Positions 22,880-33,396 of a stretch of 64,000 nucleotides of DNA are shown here, one piece after another. Source of the stretch: Cordylochernes scorpioides. Taxonomy: Eukaryota; Arthropoda; Arachnida; Pseudoscorpiones; Chernetidae. Made by a program: the position numbers and the translations under genes. Position 1 is the first letter of the stretch. Each line of letters starts with the position of its first letter. The notes beneath the pieces are model-generated. The model was not told the origin of the DNA. It ran no database searches and saw only the letters and a list, made by a program, of their open reading frames with translations. The stretch covers positions 44,004,406-44,068,405 of the forward strand of contig CP092877.1 of the NCBI GenBank assembly GCA_030710605.1, given 5' to 3'.

Positions 22880-22976
22880 TTATAAAATAAAAAAAGTTTC
22901 CAGGGTTAAGATTCTTGTTCAATTTTTTATTTTCAATCTTTCGGACTGACCCTGGAAGCTTTTTTTATTTTATAAT
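22880..22976. repeat. Foldback (inverted-repeat) insertion, copy B only
   Basis: Arms of about 27 bp, TATAAAATAAAAAAAG plus TTTCCAGGGT and its inverse, surround a 40-base loop. Copy A lacks the whole block at about 7075, so it is probably a short foldback MITE. Confidence 0.65.
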
Positions 22977-23061
22977 ATTATAAATCAGGGAAGGACGTTT
23001 ATTAATAATGATTTTTATTTGAAAGAAAAAATAACTATTTAAAACTTTTCCCCATAATTAC

Positions 23062-23211
23062 CATGAGAGGACACTCGCGCTAGAGGACACCTCTCTATAA
23101 AGGACCGTTTTCATTTGAAAAATTACCATTTTTACTATTTTGCAACTCTCCCTGAAGGATACTTTGTCTCTGATATTAGGTGTCCCTTACAGGGAGGTTC
23201 TACTGTATTTC
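23062..23211. mobile_element. pogo-like MITE, copy B
   Basis: Counterpart of 7120-7265, with the right terminus TACAGTAGAACCTCC in reverse complement. Confidence 0.65.
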
Positions 23212-24844
23212 AATTAAAAACATTTTACCTTGTCATATTTGTGGGGGTAAAACATCAGTAGGGCCTGGTTCCTTAGTAATAAACCTTCTTAGCAGTTTCG
23301 CCAGTTAAATCAAACAGACCATTTAACTATTATATTTGGATGTTCACTACTTCTATAGTGCTGGCAATTGAGAGGAATTCATGCTGATGGTATTCTAAGG
23401 TGGCCATAAGGGTTTATCACTGATGATCCAGACCCCCCTCAATATTTTTGGCAGTAATAAAATATTTCTAATTATCAAAATAGCGGTAAAATAATTTCAA
23501 ATATAGCTTACACACATAGCGCACTAGTAGCTTATCGTTACATGTACATCATATCGGTTATTTCAACTGGGAGGCTCTTGGCTATCTCGCGGTTCGTCCT
23601 ACATCAGTTTCATTTCATGCAAAAATATATACAACCTAATAGATGGCGCGTTATTGATTTGTATTAATTTATGCCTAATTGACCCTATCCTTATTGTTTT
23701 CCGAAGAGCATTGCTCGATGCAAATATTATAAATACAGTCGACTCTCGATAATTTGAAACGTTTTCCCGGTCCCTTGAAATATACTCGATAATTTGAACA
23801 AAATCAATATTAATTGGTCCCCTCGGTAGTTGAAGTTGAAGGAATAGTATCTTGCTACAAATGAATATTTGTGAATAACTGTACAAATGTTTAAAATAAT
23901 AAATCCCAAATTTTGATCAAACTCTTGTTTACTTGATTTTATTAATATGCAAGATTCTATCTGAAAATTAAAATATGAGGGAAAATGTTGCAGGCGACTT
24001 TCTCAAGCCAGACCAGCCCTGACCTTACAAAACAATATTAGAGCTCAAATTTCCTACGCCGAGCGAGACAAGCAGATCTCTTACTACCCTACGCTTTTAC
24101 GCGCCTCAGAACCGACACAAGTAACGATTTTTTCGCAGCTCTCATTATTCAGCCGGGCCGGGCCAGCTGAGCCCAGGTTTTTTAGCGAGATTGTTTTACT
24201 ATACTGTGTGTGGAAACCACCATGGACTGATGAGAGCTGAATCCATAGTTTCCAGATCGTAATTTTCCAAAGTTGTCACCAACCTGAGTCTGCTAGTTTC
24301 CATAGAAGGCCAATGATGGAAACTTAGCTTCTATTTTCAAAGAAAACACAAGGTAATAAGACCAAATCCTAATAAATAAATAATATGTGACTTTCGGTAA
24401 CAGCATTGTTACCATCTTCAGACAAAAGTACTGAATGATTCATTCACACAAGGTAATAAGGCAGAGAATCCCCAGTTTGGATACCATTTGTTACACCGAT
24501 GCTGTGTCAGAATGATCAAAAGAACAAGCTGGATTTATAAGTATCTATATACTCGAGCTATTCACCCAATTTATTTTTACAGAGCCACACAAACAGTGTA
24601 ACACAGAGAGCAGGCGCTGGTCTTGACGGGAACACTGCTGACAGGTGCCACACATGCCCTTTAACTTCTTCAGCCTTTTTTGTCCCAATGGTCCTTGCCG
24701 CTGAATCTAGGCCTGGACACAACATTACGATTATTTTATTATAAATATATAAAATAATCTTAGTCATTTCTGTAGGAGACTGGAAATCTAAATATCCATT
24801 ATGGGGTTCTAGGAACTGAAATCCCAGTGGAATGGTTCTTCGTA
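23212..24844. repeat. Segmental duplication blocks, copy B
   Basis: Counterpart of 7266-9567 minus the 650-bp insertion at 7685-8330. No supported gene. It contains the hammerhead-like core at 24392-24421. Confidence 0.8.
24392..24421 (-). ncRNA. Hammerhead-ribozyme-like core, copy B
   Basis: Identical core to 9120-9150: CTGAAGA, a 6-bp stem GGTAAC/GTTACC and GAAA on the minus strand. Flanking stems are not evident. Confidence 0.35.
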
Positions 24845-25302
24845 TGACAAAAGTTACTATTTTTGCGAGTTAACATACAAAAATGGAATATAATGGGGCC
24901 TACAGTAAGAGTGACTTAAACACAGAAAAAGGTACATTCAAAAGTACAACACCAACAACAAAAAGGGGGTAAATAAAAAAACACACGATTTGTTAAATAA
25001 AATAAAAACAGTACTTATCTTTTATTTGCAGCGTTGATAAGGAGCGGACCGGGGTTTCACAGGTATGCAAGGAGGTATCCAGAAAAGCTCACAGAGAACG
25101 CTTTAAGCGTCTCCACTCGAACACCACTCCACGACTCCTAGCATTCCGTTTCAACCCTCTTTATGTACAAACATGGCCACATTCGTCCAATGAGAAGGCG
25201 TGGGAGATCAGTTCATTCAACAAATAAACAAAAAAATTCTTTCCACTAAAACCTGAGATAATATATGATAAGAGTGCAAATATTTGTCAATATAATTTGA
25301 CA
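24845..25302 (-). repeat. 3' LTR of element G2
   Basis: In minus orientation it begins TGTCAAATTATATTGAC and ends TTTTGTCA. It matches the partner LTR over its whole length with a few percent differences. Confidence 0.88.
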
Positions 25303-25799
25303 AAGGGTATCCTTCCAAAGAAAAAAAAAAGAAACTAACCAATCTCCCAAACATTCCCATTGTCCCGTAAGGAAAACCTCCAGCTGTTCGGGAGGGAAAA
25401 AGCTCACGAGAGCCATGTTATAAAGATACAAAAACAAAAACTAAAGAGAGGAGAAGAAGACATCCGGGTCGTTCCATAAAGATGACTTCCATCTTGTTCC
25501 TCCCAACAGAAACTTCAAAACAAAATCTGCGAAAACTACGCGAGTTACCATGAGTGATTACCATACACACACATATATAATATGCTTTAGTAGATAGTTT
25601 AATGGGGGGACCAAATAAGCTCTCATCTGGGACTGGCTGGGTATGTTAGGTAGAGACTTAGGGTACTGACAGACGCTCACTTGATGAGAAACCGAACGAT
25701 CCAATTCCATTCAGTTCTCTCAAGTCCAGGAGCTAAAAGCTCTTCTTAACATCTGTTTTTAAACGCTTTCATCCTATCGCCATGTACAACTTCACATCG

Positions 25800-26109
25800 T
25801 TCATGGTGACCCCTCTTACTCTGAAGTTAACATCGGAGACCCTAGCTTCCACACGGAAAGGCCCATAGAGGTTAGTGTAACCTTCTTTCTTAGAAACAGC
25901 TAGCATTACCAGGTCTCCTTTGTTGAAACTTCTGGAATAAGGTGGCCTAGGATCATAATCTTTTTAACAGAATTACCTGACATAAACTGTCTGACAGTTT
26001 CCTTTGCTTTCCGCATCACCCTTAACCTCTCGGCCCAAGTAGGCTTTCTAAAACTATTAACAGACCCAGCACTACACTCACAGTTTCTGTTAAACTCAGT
26101 AGGTGGCAA
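25800..26109 (-). pseudogene. Integrase C-terminus of element G2
   Basis: Begins WAERLRVMRKAKETVRQFM in one frame and, after a frameshift near 25965, continues with PYSRSFNKGDLVMLAV and NLYGPFRV, the usual gypsy integrase tail. It follows the protease frame after only 15 bases, which fixes the deletion join at about 26110-26125. Confidence 0.75.
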
Positions 26110-26124
26110 CTTTACAGCCTCGTT

Positions 26125-26559
26125 TTAAATGCGCTTCACTGATCTCTCCTCTAAGGAGCTTGAAACCATTGGTCTATGTGCACCGGCAACGTAACTAAGG
26201 TCTACATAATCACGGTCTTCTGGTTTCAAGGAAATCATGTTGCCACGTTCCAGTATTGGAGGCAACGGAATATTGAATCTCCTTATATCATTGATTCCCA
26301 GAATCTCGTCGTAGCCCTTTTCTCCGAGTGACATTAGCCAAAACCTTATCTCTCCCAGCTCGCTGCCGTTTTCGTTACCATCACTACAGGTTTTAACACG
26401 TGTAAGTGTCTGCTCGTGGCCTGTAACTGATACTATACGTAAAGTTTTAAGTGCATCGTCCCAATTCTCCTTCAAGAAATTACACTTTTCAGAATCAATA
26501 ATACTGACTTGGCTTCCTGTATCATATAACAGGTGCCACATATAGCCGTTAATATTCAC
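26125..26559 (-). CDS. Retroviral-type aspartic protease of element G2
   Basis: The frame contains LLYDTGSQVSIID near residue 10, the active-site triad of a retropepsin, and LGINDIRRF later, equivalent to the flap-distal GxD motif. The rest lacks known domains. It would cleave the gag precursor. It lies directly downstream of the gag reading frames on the same strand, but frameshifts upstream make translation from one precursor doubtful. Confidence 0.7.
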   Translation of the reverse strand: MNINGYMWHLLYDTGSQVSIIDSEKCNFLKENWDDALKTLRIVSVTGHEQTLTRVKTCSDGNENGSELGEIRFWLMSLGEKGYDEILGINDIRRFNIPLPPILERGNMISLKPEDRDYVDLSYVAGAHRPMVSSSLEERSVKRI

Positions 26560-26583
26560 CTTAACTATTGGCAGATTTTCAAA

Positions 26584-27418
26584 CTAATTTCTGCCATAAG
26601 AACGTATGTTCACTATCTCAGCATTGTCAAGAGTATTGCGGTTGGCAAACATAGAAGACTGTTTTGAGCAATCACTAGCTATATGTCCTAATCTACACTC
26701 AGGTGGACTTAGCTTGATTTCGCCCAACAATTTAGTCAGTTTTTCTATCTCATCTCTAAGGTCTTTAATGTACTGCTCATTTTCGTGCTTCATCCTGTTT
26801 ACACTGACTCTAAGCATCTTCATTTCACCCTTAATGCTATTTATTTCTTCAACCCCTTCCACTGAACATACCCCATTCATAATGCTGAAACGGTGTTCTA
26901 CACTATTCCCCGTGGCCATGACATTGACTGCTTTGTCTATTGACTTAGCCTCACTGCGAATAATAGCCTCTCTATACTTATCGAGCACATTTTCGAGAAA
27001 AAATTTCGAACACTAGGCTATCGTCAAATCTGTACTCTACTTTATCTCTAATGGCTTGGAATCTTTCTTTAAACACCATAGCACTTTCCCCAACTCTCTG
27101 CTTAAGACCTTCTATTAATTTAAGGCATTCCCTAATACCACGCGCTTTCTTAGGGTACAATATGTTCAGTTTACTAACAATACTTTCAAAACTGCTATCG
27201 TTACGGATACCCATCTCCTCTAAGCTCAACCTAACTTCAGGGGATAGAGCTTCGAACATGAGCAATGCTTTGACCTCAGGATCCCATTTTCCTATTTGAG
27301 CTTTAAGCTCGACTTCCCGAATGAAAGACTCGATATCAACCCCATTAAACACTGACAGGTTAAGCATAGAGTTCACAAACATGATGGAGTACAAAATTAA
27401 TAATAATAAATCACTCAA
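26584..27418 (-). pseudogene. gag of element G2 (two frames)
   Basis: 27418-26978 encodes a capsid-like segment with FIREVELKAQIGKWDPE and LKLIEGLKQRVGESAM. The frame then changes at an A-rich run near 27000 and 26988-26584 continues with a coiled-coil-like, charged region. A reduced zinc knuckle follows (CRLGHIASDC, first Cys pair incomplete). Gag would form the particle shell. Apart from the frame change it is in good condition compared with the missing pol. Confidence 0.7.
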
Positions 27419-27495
27419 ACAAAGAATAAAAACACACGTAAAAATTACAGGAATTTACACGTGCAAACACCAGTAATCCTGGCAGGGCTCGCCAA

Positions 27496-27953
27496 TGGCA
27501 AAAGTTACTATTTTTGCGGGTTAACTCACAAAAATGTAATAGACTGGGGCCTACAGTAAGAGTGACTTAAACACAGAAAAAGGTACACTCAAAAGTACAA
27601 CACCAACAACAAAAAGGGGGGAAATTAAAAAGAACACGATTTGTTAAATAAAATAAAAACAGTACTTATCTTTTATTTGCAGCGTTGATAAGGAGCGGAC
27701 CGGGGTTTCACAGGTATGCAAGGAGGTAACCAGAAAAGCTCACAGAGAACGCTTTAAGCGTCTCCACTCGAACACCACTCCACGACTCCTCGAATTCCGT
27801 TTCAACCCTCTTTATGTACAAACATGGCCACATTCGTCCAATGAGAAGGCGTGGGAGATCAGTTCACTCAACAAATAAACAACAAAATTCTTTCCACTAA
27901 AACCTGAGATAATATATGATAAGAGTGCAAATATTTGTCAATATAATTTGACA
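27496..27953 (-). repeat. 5' LTR of element G2
   Basis: Begins TGTCAAATT and ends TTTTGCCA on the minus strand, with the primer binding site next to it at 27495 and below. Confidence 0.88.
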
Positions 27954-28155
27954 CATGCATTTTCTCAATCTGAAAGTTTAGACATAATTTCTCAGGAAAG
28001 CCATGGCAGTCAAATGGGACATCCTATACTTCTACCTGCCCTATACTCACCAGATATTGCCGCAAATGTCTTTCTCACATAATACAGTGAATTGAAAATG
28101 TCTCTTGAAAGGCAACAATTCGAGTCACGAGAAGACATAATTGAAAAGTAACAAG
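27954..28155 (+). pseudogene. mariner-like transposase fragment, copy B
   Basis: Counterpart of 9568-9775, with CCCTATACTCACCAGATAT encoding the PYSPDI box. Additional indels have broken the frame. Confidence 0.65.
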
Positions 28156-28782
28156 TTTCTCAGAGGCTTGAAAGAAGATGACTATAAAAAAAATGCAACA
28201 AAAATTAGAATTCGAGATGGCATAGTTGTTTAGATAGGAAGGGGATTATTTCGAAGATTACTAAATACAATTTTCTTTTGACATTGTATTTTATTTTATT
28301 TGATTTTTAAAATTATTATCCTTAGTACACACACGTGGTACAAGTCATGATAATCACTGTGGGTTGTTAGTGACTGCTTTCTATTGTAAATGTGAGAAGC
28401 ATTTCGACTTTTGCAGTTACAAATGTGCCAGAGCCCCATTTGGTTACTTGCACTTACTGGTGGGGTTGGACTTTTGCAAGATTTCGGGGGCCATTGGAGA
28501 ATTTTTTTAATTATAAAAAAGTGTGTGTGCCCAATGCGGGATTCGATCCCGGGTCATAGCAGTCGAAAACCAACGGTGTAGACCATCCTTCCACCGACCC
28601 CTCACCCCCTCCCTCTCCCCCCCTTTTGAATCGAGGTGCTCGGAGTTCAGCTCTAACGAGCCAAATATTTGTCACCGCAGCAAGGAGTGTTGGAATTTTG
28701 GGGTACAATCGTACTGAATGATGTCATTTCTATAACAACTAAGTTTCACTCTGCTGTGAATTTTGGAGACATGTTTGTATAT
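28156..28782. repeat. Duplicated non-coding DNA, copy B, with tRNA-like segment
   Basis: Counterpart of 9776-10400. It ends in GTATAT directly before the gypsy G3 LTR; the block continues after that element at 37601. No gene other than the tRNA-like sequence at 28525-28610. Confidence 0.75.
28525..28610 (-). repeat. tRNA-like SINE segment, copy B
   Basis: On the minus strand the T-arm-like CCGGGATCGAATCCCGC contains a good polymerase III B box, and GGTGGAAGGATGG could be an A box. The anticodon arm does not pair. It is most likely a tRNA-derived SINE head, not a tRNA. Confidence 0.45.
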
Positions 28783-29065
28783 TGTGGAGGTTCGTCTGGT
28801 TTTGAAGAAATGATTCAATTATTCATTCCAAGGTATTTTAATTATTACAGATATAATATAAAAATAAATATCAATGTTAATTATTATCGTTACAAATTAA
28901 GATCTAGTAAAGAAGAGTTTGAAAATGTTTGATGAAAATGGCTTACCACCGTGCTTACCACGTCACCACCGCCGCCCATGCGCCGACTTAGCGTACATGG
29001 CCGGCCGAAGTGGTGGCGGTTGAAAGGGCTGTTCAAAATTGGCGGTGGGTCAAAACACTGTCACA
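28783..29065 (-). repeat. 3' LTR of gypsy G3
   Basis: On the minus strand it begins TGTGACAG after the purine tract GGGAGCCGGGGGG and ends CCTCCACA. It lacks about 30 bp that are in the 5' LTR, near 28950. Confidence 0.9.
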
Positions 29066-30557
29066 CCCCCCGGCTCCCAAGGACTCCCTGTCCTTGTTGA
29101 AAGATCGAAGTTGAGAAGCATGAGCCCGGTACACTTCTCTTTCGGTGTCTTGGATGTCATAGACTAGACTGCTGATCTTCTTCTTAACGAAGAAAGGGCC
29201 TTGTTTTCTTGGGCTGAGCTTAGACATGCATGGATGATGCTTTGCAACAGTCCTCAAAACTTGATCTCCCTCAGAAAATTCCACATCTGGATGTTTACCA
29301 TCATGATGATTCTTCCTATTTATCTGAGCTTTTCTGGTATTCTCGCGAGCCAGAACTCTTGCTTCTTCTAAAGTGATGGGATGGTCAGCAGAAGATGGTG
29401 ATTCATCAATCCCATACAGAAGAAACTTTGGGCTGAATTTTGCTACTTCATGTGGGGTCTGGTTGTATGTCTTGACAATAAATGGTACAAGTGTCGACCA
29501 TTTTTGTTTCGGTTTCTCCAAAATTGCAGCTCTCAATCTTGTGAGAAGGGTATGGTTAGCCTTTTCTACCATTCCACATGTCTGAGGATGGTATGGAGTA
29601 GCAAGGGAATGGGCAATTTTATTTTCCGACAGAAATGTGAAATTCGAACCATTGTCTGTCAGAATACGTTTGATTGGTACTCCAGAAGATAACAGCTGTC
29701 TAAGGATGTTGAGGATGGCAGCTGAATTGTTGGATGCTGTGGGAGGTGCCCAAATGTAACGACTATGGTGAGACCTGGAGATACTTATGTCTGGTGTTCT
29801 TGACTTCATTTCCCAAAACAATTGTATCGAGTCCAATGAGGTCAAATGGTTGGAGGTCGCTGTCCGGTATTTGGTAGTGGCCGATTGTCGGTTGGTTTGA
29901 CTGTTTTCTGAGCTGACAAACTTTACATGAGGAAACATACTCTTTTATGGTCCTGAGCATTTGTGGCCACCAGTAATATGTGGAAATCAGCTTCAATGTT
30001 TTGTTTTTTCCAGGATGTCCAAAGTCATCATGAAAGTGGTGAAGACATTTTGCCCGTAAGGAATCAGGTACAACAGCTTTGGAATGGCCTCGAATTCGTA
30101 TAGTGACAATGCCACTTTTAATTTGAGGGTTCTTTGCAAATCGCAAGTCTGCCTGTTGTTGAGCAATCTTCATCTTATCTTCGGTTATGAATGTGCACAC
30201 TGGATTCCTGGAAAGTGCGTCAACATGTGTTTGCTGTCCTCCTGCTCTGTGAATAATGGTGAACGATCTAGAAGATAGCTCCATTGACCATCGGAAAAGT
30301 CTTCCCCCAGGGTTTTTATGATTCAATAGCCATTTTAAAGTACAATGATCACTGACAATTTGGAATGGCTTGTCTAGGTAGTTGTTGAAATGTCTGACTG
30401 CTTCGATGATGGCAAAACATTCCAACTCTGTAGCGGTGTAGCGTGACTGTGTTGGGTTGAGCAGTTTTGAGAAATAGGAAACAACCCTTTCTCTGCCATC
30501 TGGATGTTTCTGTGCAAGAATTGCACCAAGTTTTTGCTCTGAGGCATCAGTGTAGAG
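29033..30557 (-). pseudogene. gypsy G3 RNase H (3' part) and integrase
   Basis: From 30557 the frame resumes at LYTDASEQKLGA, the first RNase H Asp, and continues through SDHCTLKWLL and VDALSRNP. The integrase zinc domain follows (HFHDDFGHPG, then CKVCQLRK). The core has Asp in GLDTI, Asp in LTDNGSNF and Glu in GMVEKANHT. The frame shifts near 29770. The C-terminus ends near 29080 with HASQLRSF just before the polypurine tract. All three core catalytic residues remain. Confidence 0.9.
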
Positions 30558-30750
30558 TGTTAAAATGGCAATTCTCTCGGATTTCATGATATAATTATTT
30601 TGACCAGTGACCTGTTACTCTGTGGTGTGTTGCAGTGTATATATAAATGAATGTCTTTGTTAGTTAGTTAGTTGTGTTATCTTACCGTGACCGGTTCAAT
30701 AAAATCCTCCGGTGATCAGTGCCCTCTCCTATCTTCCTCCTTTTTCAACA
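30558..30750 (+). repeat. 5' LTR of copia C1
   Basis: TGTTAAAATGG to TTTTTCAACA. A TATA-like ATATATAAA is at about 30640 and AATAAAA at about 30699. The frame MKSERIAILT in both LTR neighbourhoods is LTR sequence and not part of a protein. Confidence 0.95.
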
Positions 30751-30766
30751 GGTTATGGGCCCAGGA
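30751..30766 (+). promoter_or_regulatory. Primer binding site of copia C1
   Basis: GGTTATGGGCCCAGG directly abuts the LTR end. This is the internal initiator-tRNA-Met sequence used by copia-like elements. Confidence 0.85.
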
Positions 30767-30805
30767 TTACTTTAAAGAAATTGTAGCATCAAGAAAGTAT
30801 TCAAA

Positions 30806-31300
30806 ATGTCAAGCCTTTATCAAATAGAAAAATTAAATTCTGAAAATTTTGAAACATGGAAGATGCAAATGAAAATGATTCTTATCCATTCCGACCTTTG
30901 GGAATATGCAAATAGCATAAGAATCAAGCCTGAAACCGAAGTAGAATCCAACGAATGGGAGAAGAACGACCAGAAGGCGCTGGCTACTATAGTCCTAAGC
31001 TTGAGCCCTCCAGAAATAATACATGTTAAAAAATGCACAACTTCTGCAGAAGCATGGAAAATTTTAAATAAAGTGCATCAACCAAAAGGGCCTGCAACTA
31101 AGGTTTTCCTTACGAAACAGTTGATCCTCTTGAAGATGAATCCTAATGAAAGGCTGTGTGTGTGCAGGACTACCTTAACAAGTTTACCAGTTTGGCTGAC
31201 AGGCTGGGTGAAATGGATGCTCAAGTCCCAGAGGACTTCCTTTCTATCCTTTTATTATGTAGCCTTCCAGAGAGTTATGAAGGATTTAGAACAGCGATAG
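30806..31300 (+). CDS. copia C1 gag N-terminal part
   Basis: Starts MSSLYQIEKLNSENFETWKMQM, the usual opening of copia gag (UBN2-type domain), 55 bases after the primer site. It continues through WEKNDQKALATIV and LLKMNPNERL. At about 31157 a TG dinucleotide run shifts the frame, and the real protein continues in the next entry, so residues after about 118 here are spurious. A two-base slippage explains the break. Gag forms the cytoplasmic particle. Confidence 0.88.
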   Translation: MSSLYQIEKLNSENFETWKMQMKMILIHSDLWEYANSIRIKPETEVESNEWEKNDQKALATIVLSLSPPEIIHVKKCTTSAEAWKILNKVHQPKGPATKVFLTKQLILLKMNPNERLCVCRTTLTSLPVWLTGWVKWMLKSQRTSFLSFYYVAFQRVMKDLEQR

Positions 31301-33396
31301 AAACTAGGGACGAACTGCCTAGCTTTGAGACTTTAAAAGTGAAAATGCTGGAGGAGGAAATTAGACAAACTCAATTGAACGGCACAACTAATACCGAACA
31401 AGCTTTCCTTGGAAATCCAGAAAGAAAGAATTTGCCCAGCACATCAAAACCAAAGCCAAGGGGATTCCCATTTAGGTGCCACTTCTGTGGAAAAAAGGGG
31501 CATAAAGCTGCCGACTGCAGAAAAAGAAAGTCCAGGAACCCTAAAAATGAAATGGTTGCGTCCTTTGGGACAAAATATTTGAGCAAACTTGGCGCAAATG
31601 AATGGTGTCTGGATAGTGGCGCAACTGCCCACATGTGCAGCTCAAGAGACTCATTCGTTCATTTTGAGGAGACTGCACCAGTGAAAATTACACTAGCCAA
31701 TGGTAAATTCATTGAAGCTCTGGGAAAGGGGAAGGTAAAATTGGAATGTTCGGGTAAAAACGGAACAGTAACCTTATCCTTGGAAGACGTATTATTTGTT
31801 CCTGAATTAAACGGCAATTTGTTTTCCATCAGTAGGTGTACGGGCAAATATAATATTGTAAATTTCAAGTACAGAAAGGCTGAAATAGTGAATTTGCATA
31901 CAAAAATTTGCATACAGGCCTATGAAAGGAATGGACTTTACATCTTAAGTCAAATCAATTGTCCTAAGGCATTAGCGACAAGAGAAATTTGCATAGCTGG
32001 AGAGAAAAATTACGAAAAATGGCATAGTAGATTTGGCCATTTAAATTTGCAAGATCTCAAAAAGCTAAAAATGCAAAATATTGTTTACGGCCTGCCAAAT
32101 TTTGATGTTAAAAATTTTACCTGTGAAGTTTGTTTGAAAGGTAAACAAACAAGGCTACCTTTTCAGAAAGAGTCTTTTACGAAAACAAGGGAACCGTTGG
32201 AACTGGTTCATAGCGACATTTGTGGTCCAATGAGAACAAAATCATTGGGTGGTGCCCTTTATTTTTCAACATTTATTGATGACTTCTCAGGATTTATCTT
32301 CACATTTATAATGAAATCAAGAAGTGAAGTATTCAAAGGATTTAGAATATTCAAAAATTATGCTGAGAAGCAAACCGGAAAAAAGTTGAAATGTATTAGA
32401 AATGATAATGCGCCTGAATACCTTAGCAGAGAATTCAAGGATTACCTAGAAGGAGAAGGTATAGGACGTCAGCTCTCTGTCGAATATACACCTCAACAGA
32501 ACGGTGTCGCTGAGAGAGCGAATAGAACTCTAGTAGATATGACAAGGTGCTTTATGATTGAAGGTAATTTACCTGAAACTTTATGGGTTGAACTAATACA
32601 CACGGCAACTTATATCAGAAATAGATGCCCGAGAAATAACGATTGTAAAACTCCACATGAATTGTTTACCAAAAGAAAACCTGTAGTTTCTCATTTAAAA
32701 ATTATAGGAAGTAAATCGTTTGCCGTGAATAATAGGCCGAATAGATCTAAATTCGCACCTCGCAGTGAGGAATACAAGTTAATAGGGTATTTCACAGAAT
32801 CTAAGGCATACAGACTTTGGAAGCCTGGTACACGTACAATTATAAAAAGTAGAGATGTACGTTTTATTGAACCAGAATTATCAAGAATTCGGAATGAAGT
32901 CATTGAAATTGATGTTAGTCCACAAAAAGATCCTTTTGTCAAGGAAATTCCTCTAGTTGAAGAAAAGGGAAGCACATCCGAAGTTAAATCACGAACTGAA
33001 ATTGAAAGTGAATCGGATCTAGAGATGTCTGATTTAGTGGACGAGCCGTCAGAAAGTGAAGTGGTCATTTCAAGAAGAGGAAGAGGACGACCAAGCTATA
33101 TTAGAACAGGAAAACCTGGCCGACCAAGAAAGGAGTACCCTACAGCCAATTTGTCAACGCAAGAACTTCTAGAGGCGAAATACTTGCCAGATCCAAAAGA
33201 CGCAGAGGAAGCGCTGTCAGGAAGGGATTCTTATTTTTGGAAGAAAGCAATGGAGGAAGAGTTTGATTCCTTGATTGAAAACAAAACTTGGGAATTGGTT
33301 GATCCCCCTAAGAACCGAAACATCATAGGAACCAAATGGGTATTCAAACGAAATGCAATAGTGATGGTTCTGTTGAGCGCCATAAGGCTCGCCTAG
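31156..33396 (+). CDS. copia C1 gag end, protease, integrase and RT start
   Basis: Contains the zinc knuckle CHFCGKKGHKAADC near residue 108, the protease active site LDSGATAHM near 152, and the integrase zinc domain (HSRFGH, then CEVCLKG). The integrase core has Asp in VHSDICGP, Asp in RNDNAPEY and Glu in GVAERANRT. A serine/acid-rich linker follows with a basic RRGRGRPS stretch. The RT start is KKAMEEEFDSL, WELV and GTKWVFK. The frame is lost at about 33350 in a short A run. Everything needed up to that point looks intact. Confidence 0.93.
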   Translation: MCVQDYLNKFTSLADRLGEMDAQVPEDFLSILLLCSLPESYEGFRTAIETRDELPSFETLKVKMLEEEIRQTQLNGTTNTEQAFLGNPERKNLPSTSKPKPRGFPFRCHFCGKKGHKAADCRKRKSRNPKNEMVASFGTKYLSKLGANEWCLDSGATAHMCSSRDSFVHFEETAPVKITLANGKFIEALGKGKVKLECSGKNGTVTLSLEDVLFVPELNGNLFSISRCTGKYNIVNFKYRKAEIVNLHTKICIQAYERNGLYILSQINCPKALATREICIAGEKNYEKWHSRFGHLNLQDLKKLKMQNIVYGLPNFDVKNFTCEVCLKGKQTRLPFQKESFTKTREPLELVHSDICGPMRTKSLGGALYFSTFIDDFSGFIFTFIMKSRSEVFKGFRIFKNYAEKQTGKKLKCIRNDNAPEYLSREFKDYLEGEGIGRQLSVEYTPQQNGVAERANRTLVDMTRCFMIEGNLPETLWVELIHTATYIRNRCPRNNDCKTPHELFTKRKPVVSHLKIIGSKSFAVNNRPNRSKFAPRSEEYKLIGYFTESKAYRLWKPGTRTIIKSRDVRFIEPELSRIRNEVIEIDVSPQKDPFVKEIPLVEEKGSTSEVKSRTEIESESDLEMSDLVDEPSESEVVISRRGRGRPSYIRTGKPGRPRKEYPTANLSTQELLEAKYLPDPKDAEEALSGRDSYFWKKAMEEEFDSLIENKTWELVDPPKNRNIIGTKWVFKRNAIVMVLLSAIRLA

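Larger units (their letters stand above)
24845..27953 (-). mobile_element. Deleted gypsy-type LTR element G2
   Basis: Two 458-bp LTRs (24845-25302 and 27496-27953) enclose about 2.2 kb reading on the minus strand. The order is PBS (TTGGCGAGCCCTGCCAGG next to the 5' LTR), gag, protease, then directly an integrase C-terminus. RT, RNase H and the integrase core are missing. Copy A shows the empty site near 9575. The flanks CGTA and CATG are a decayed target duplication at best. Confidence 0.88.
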
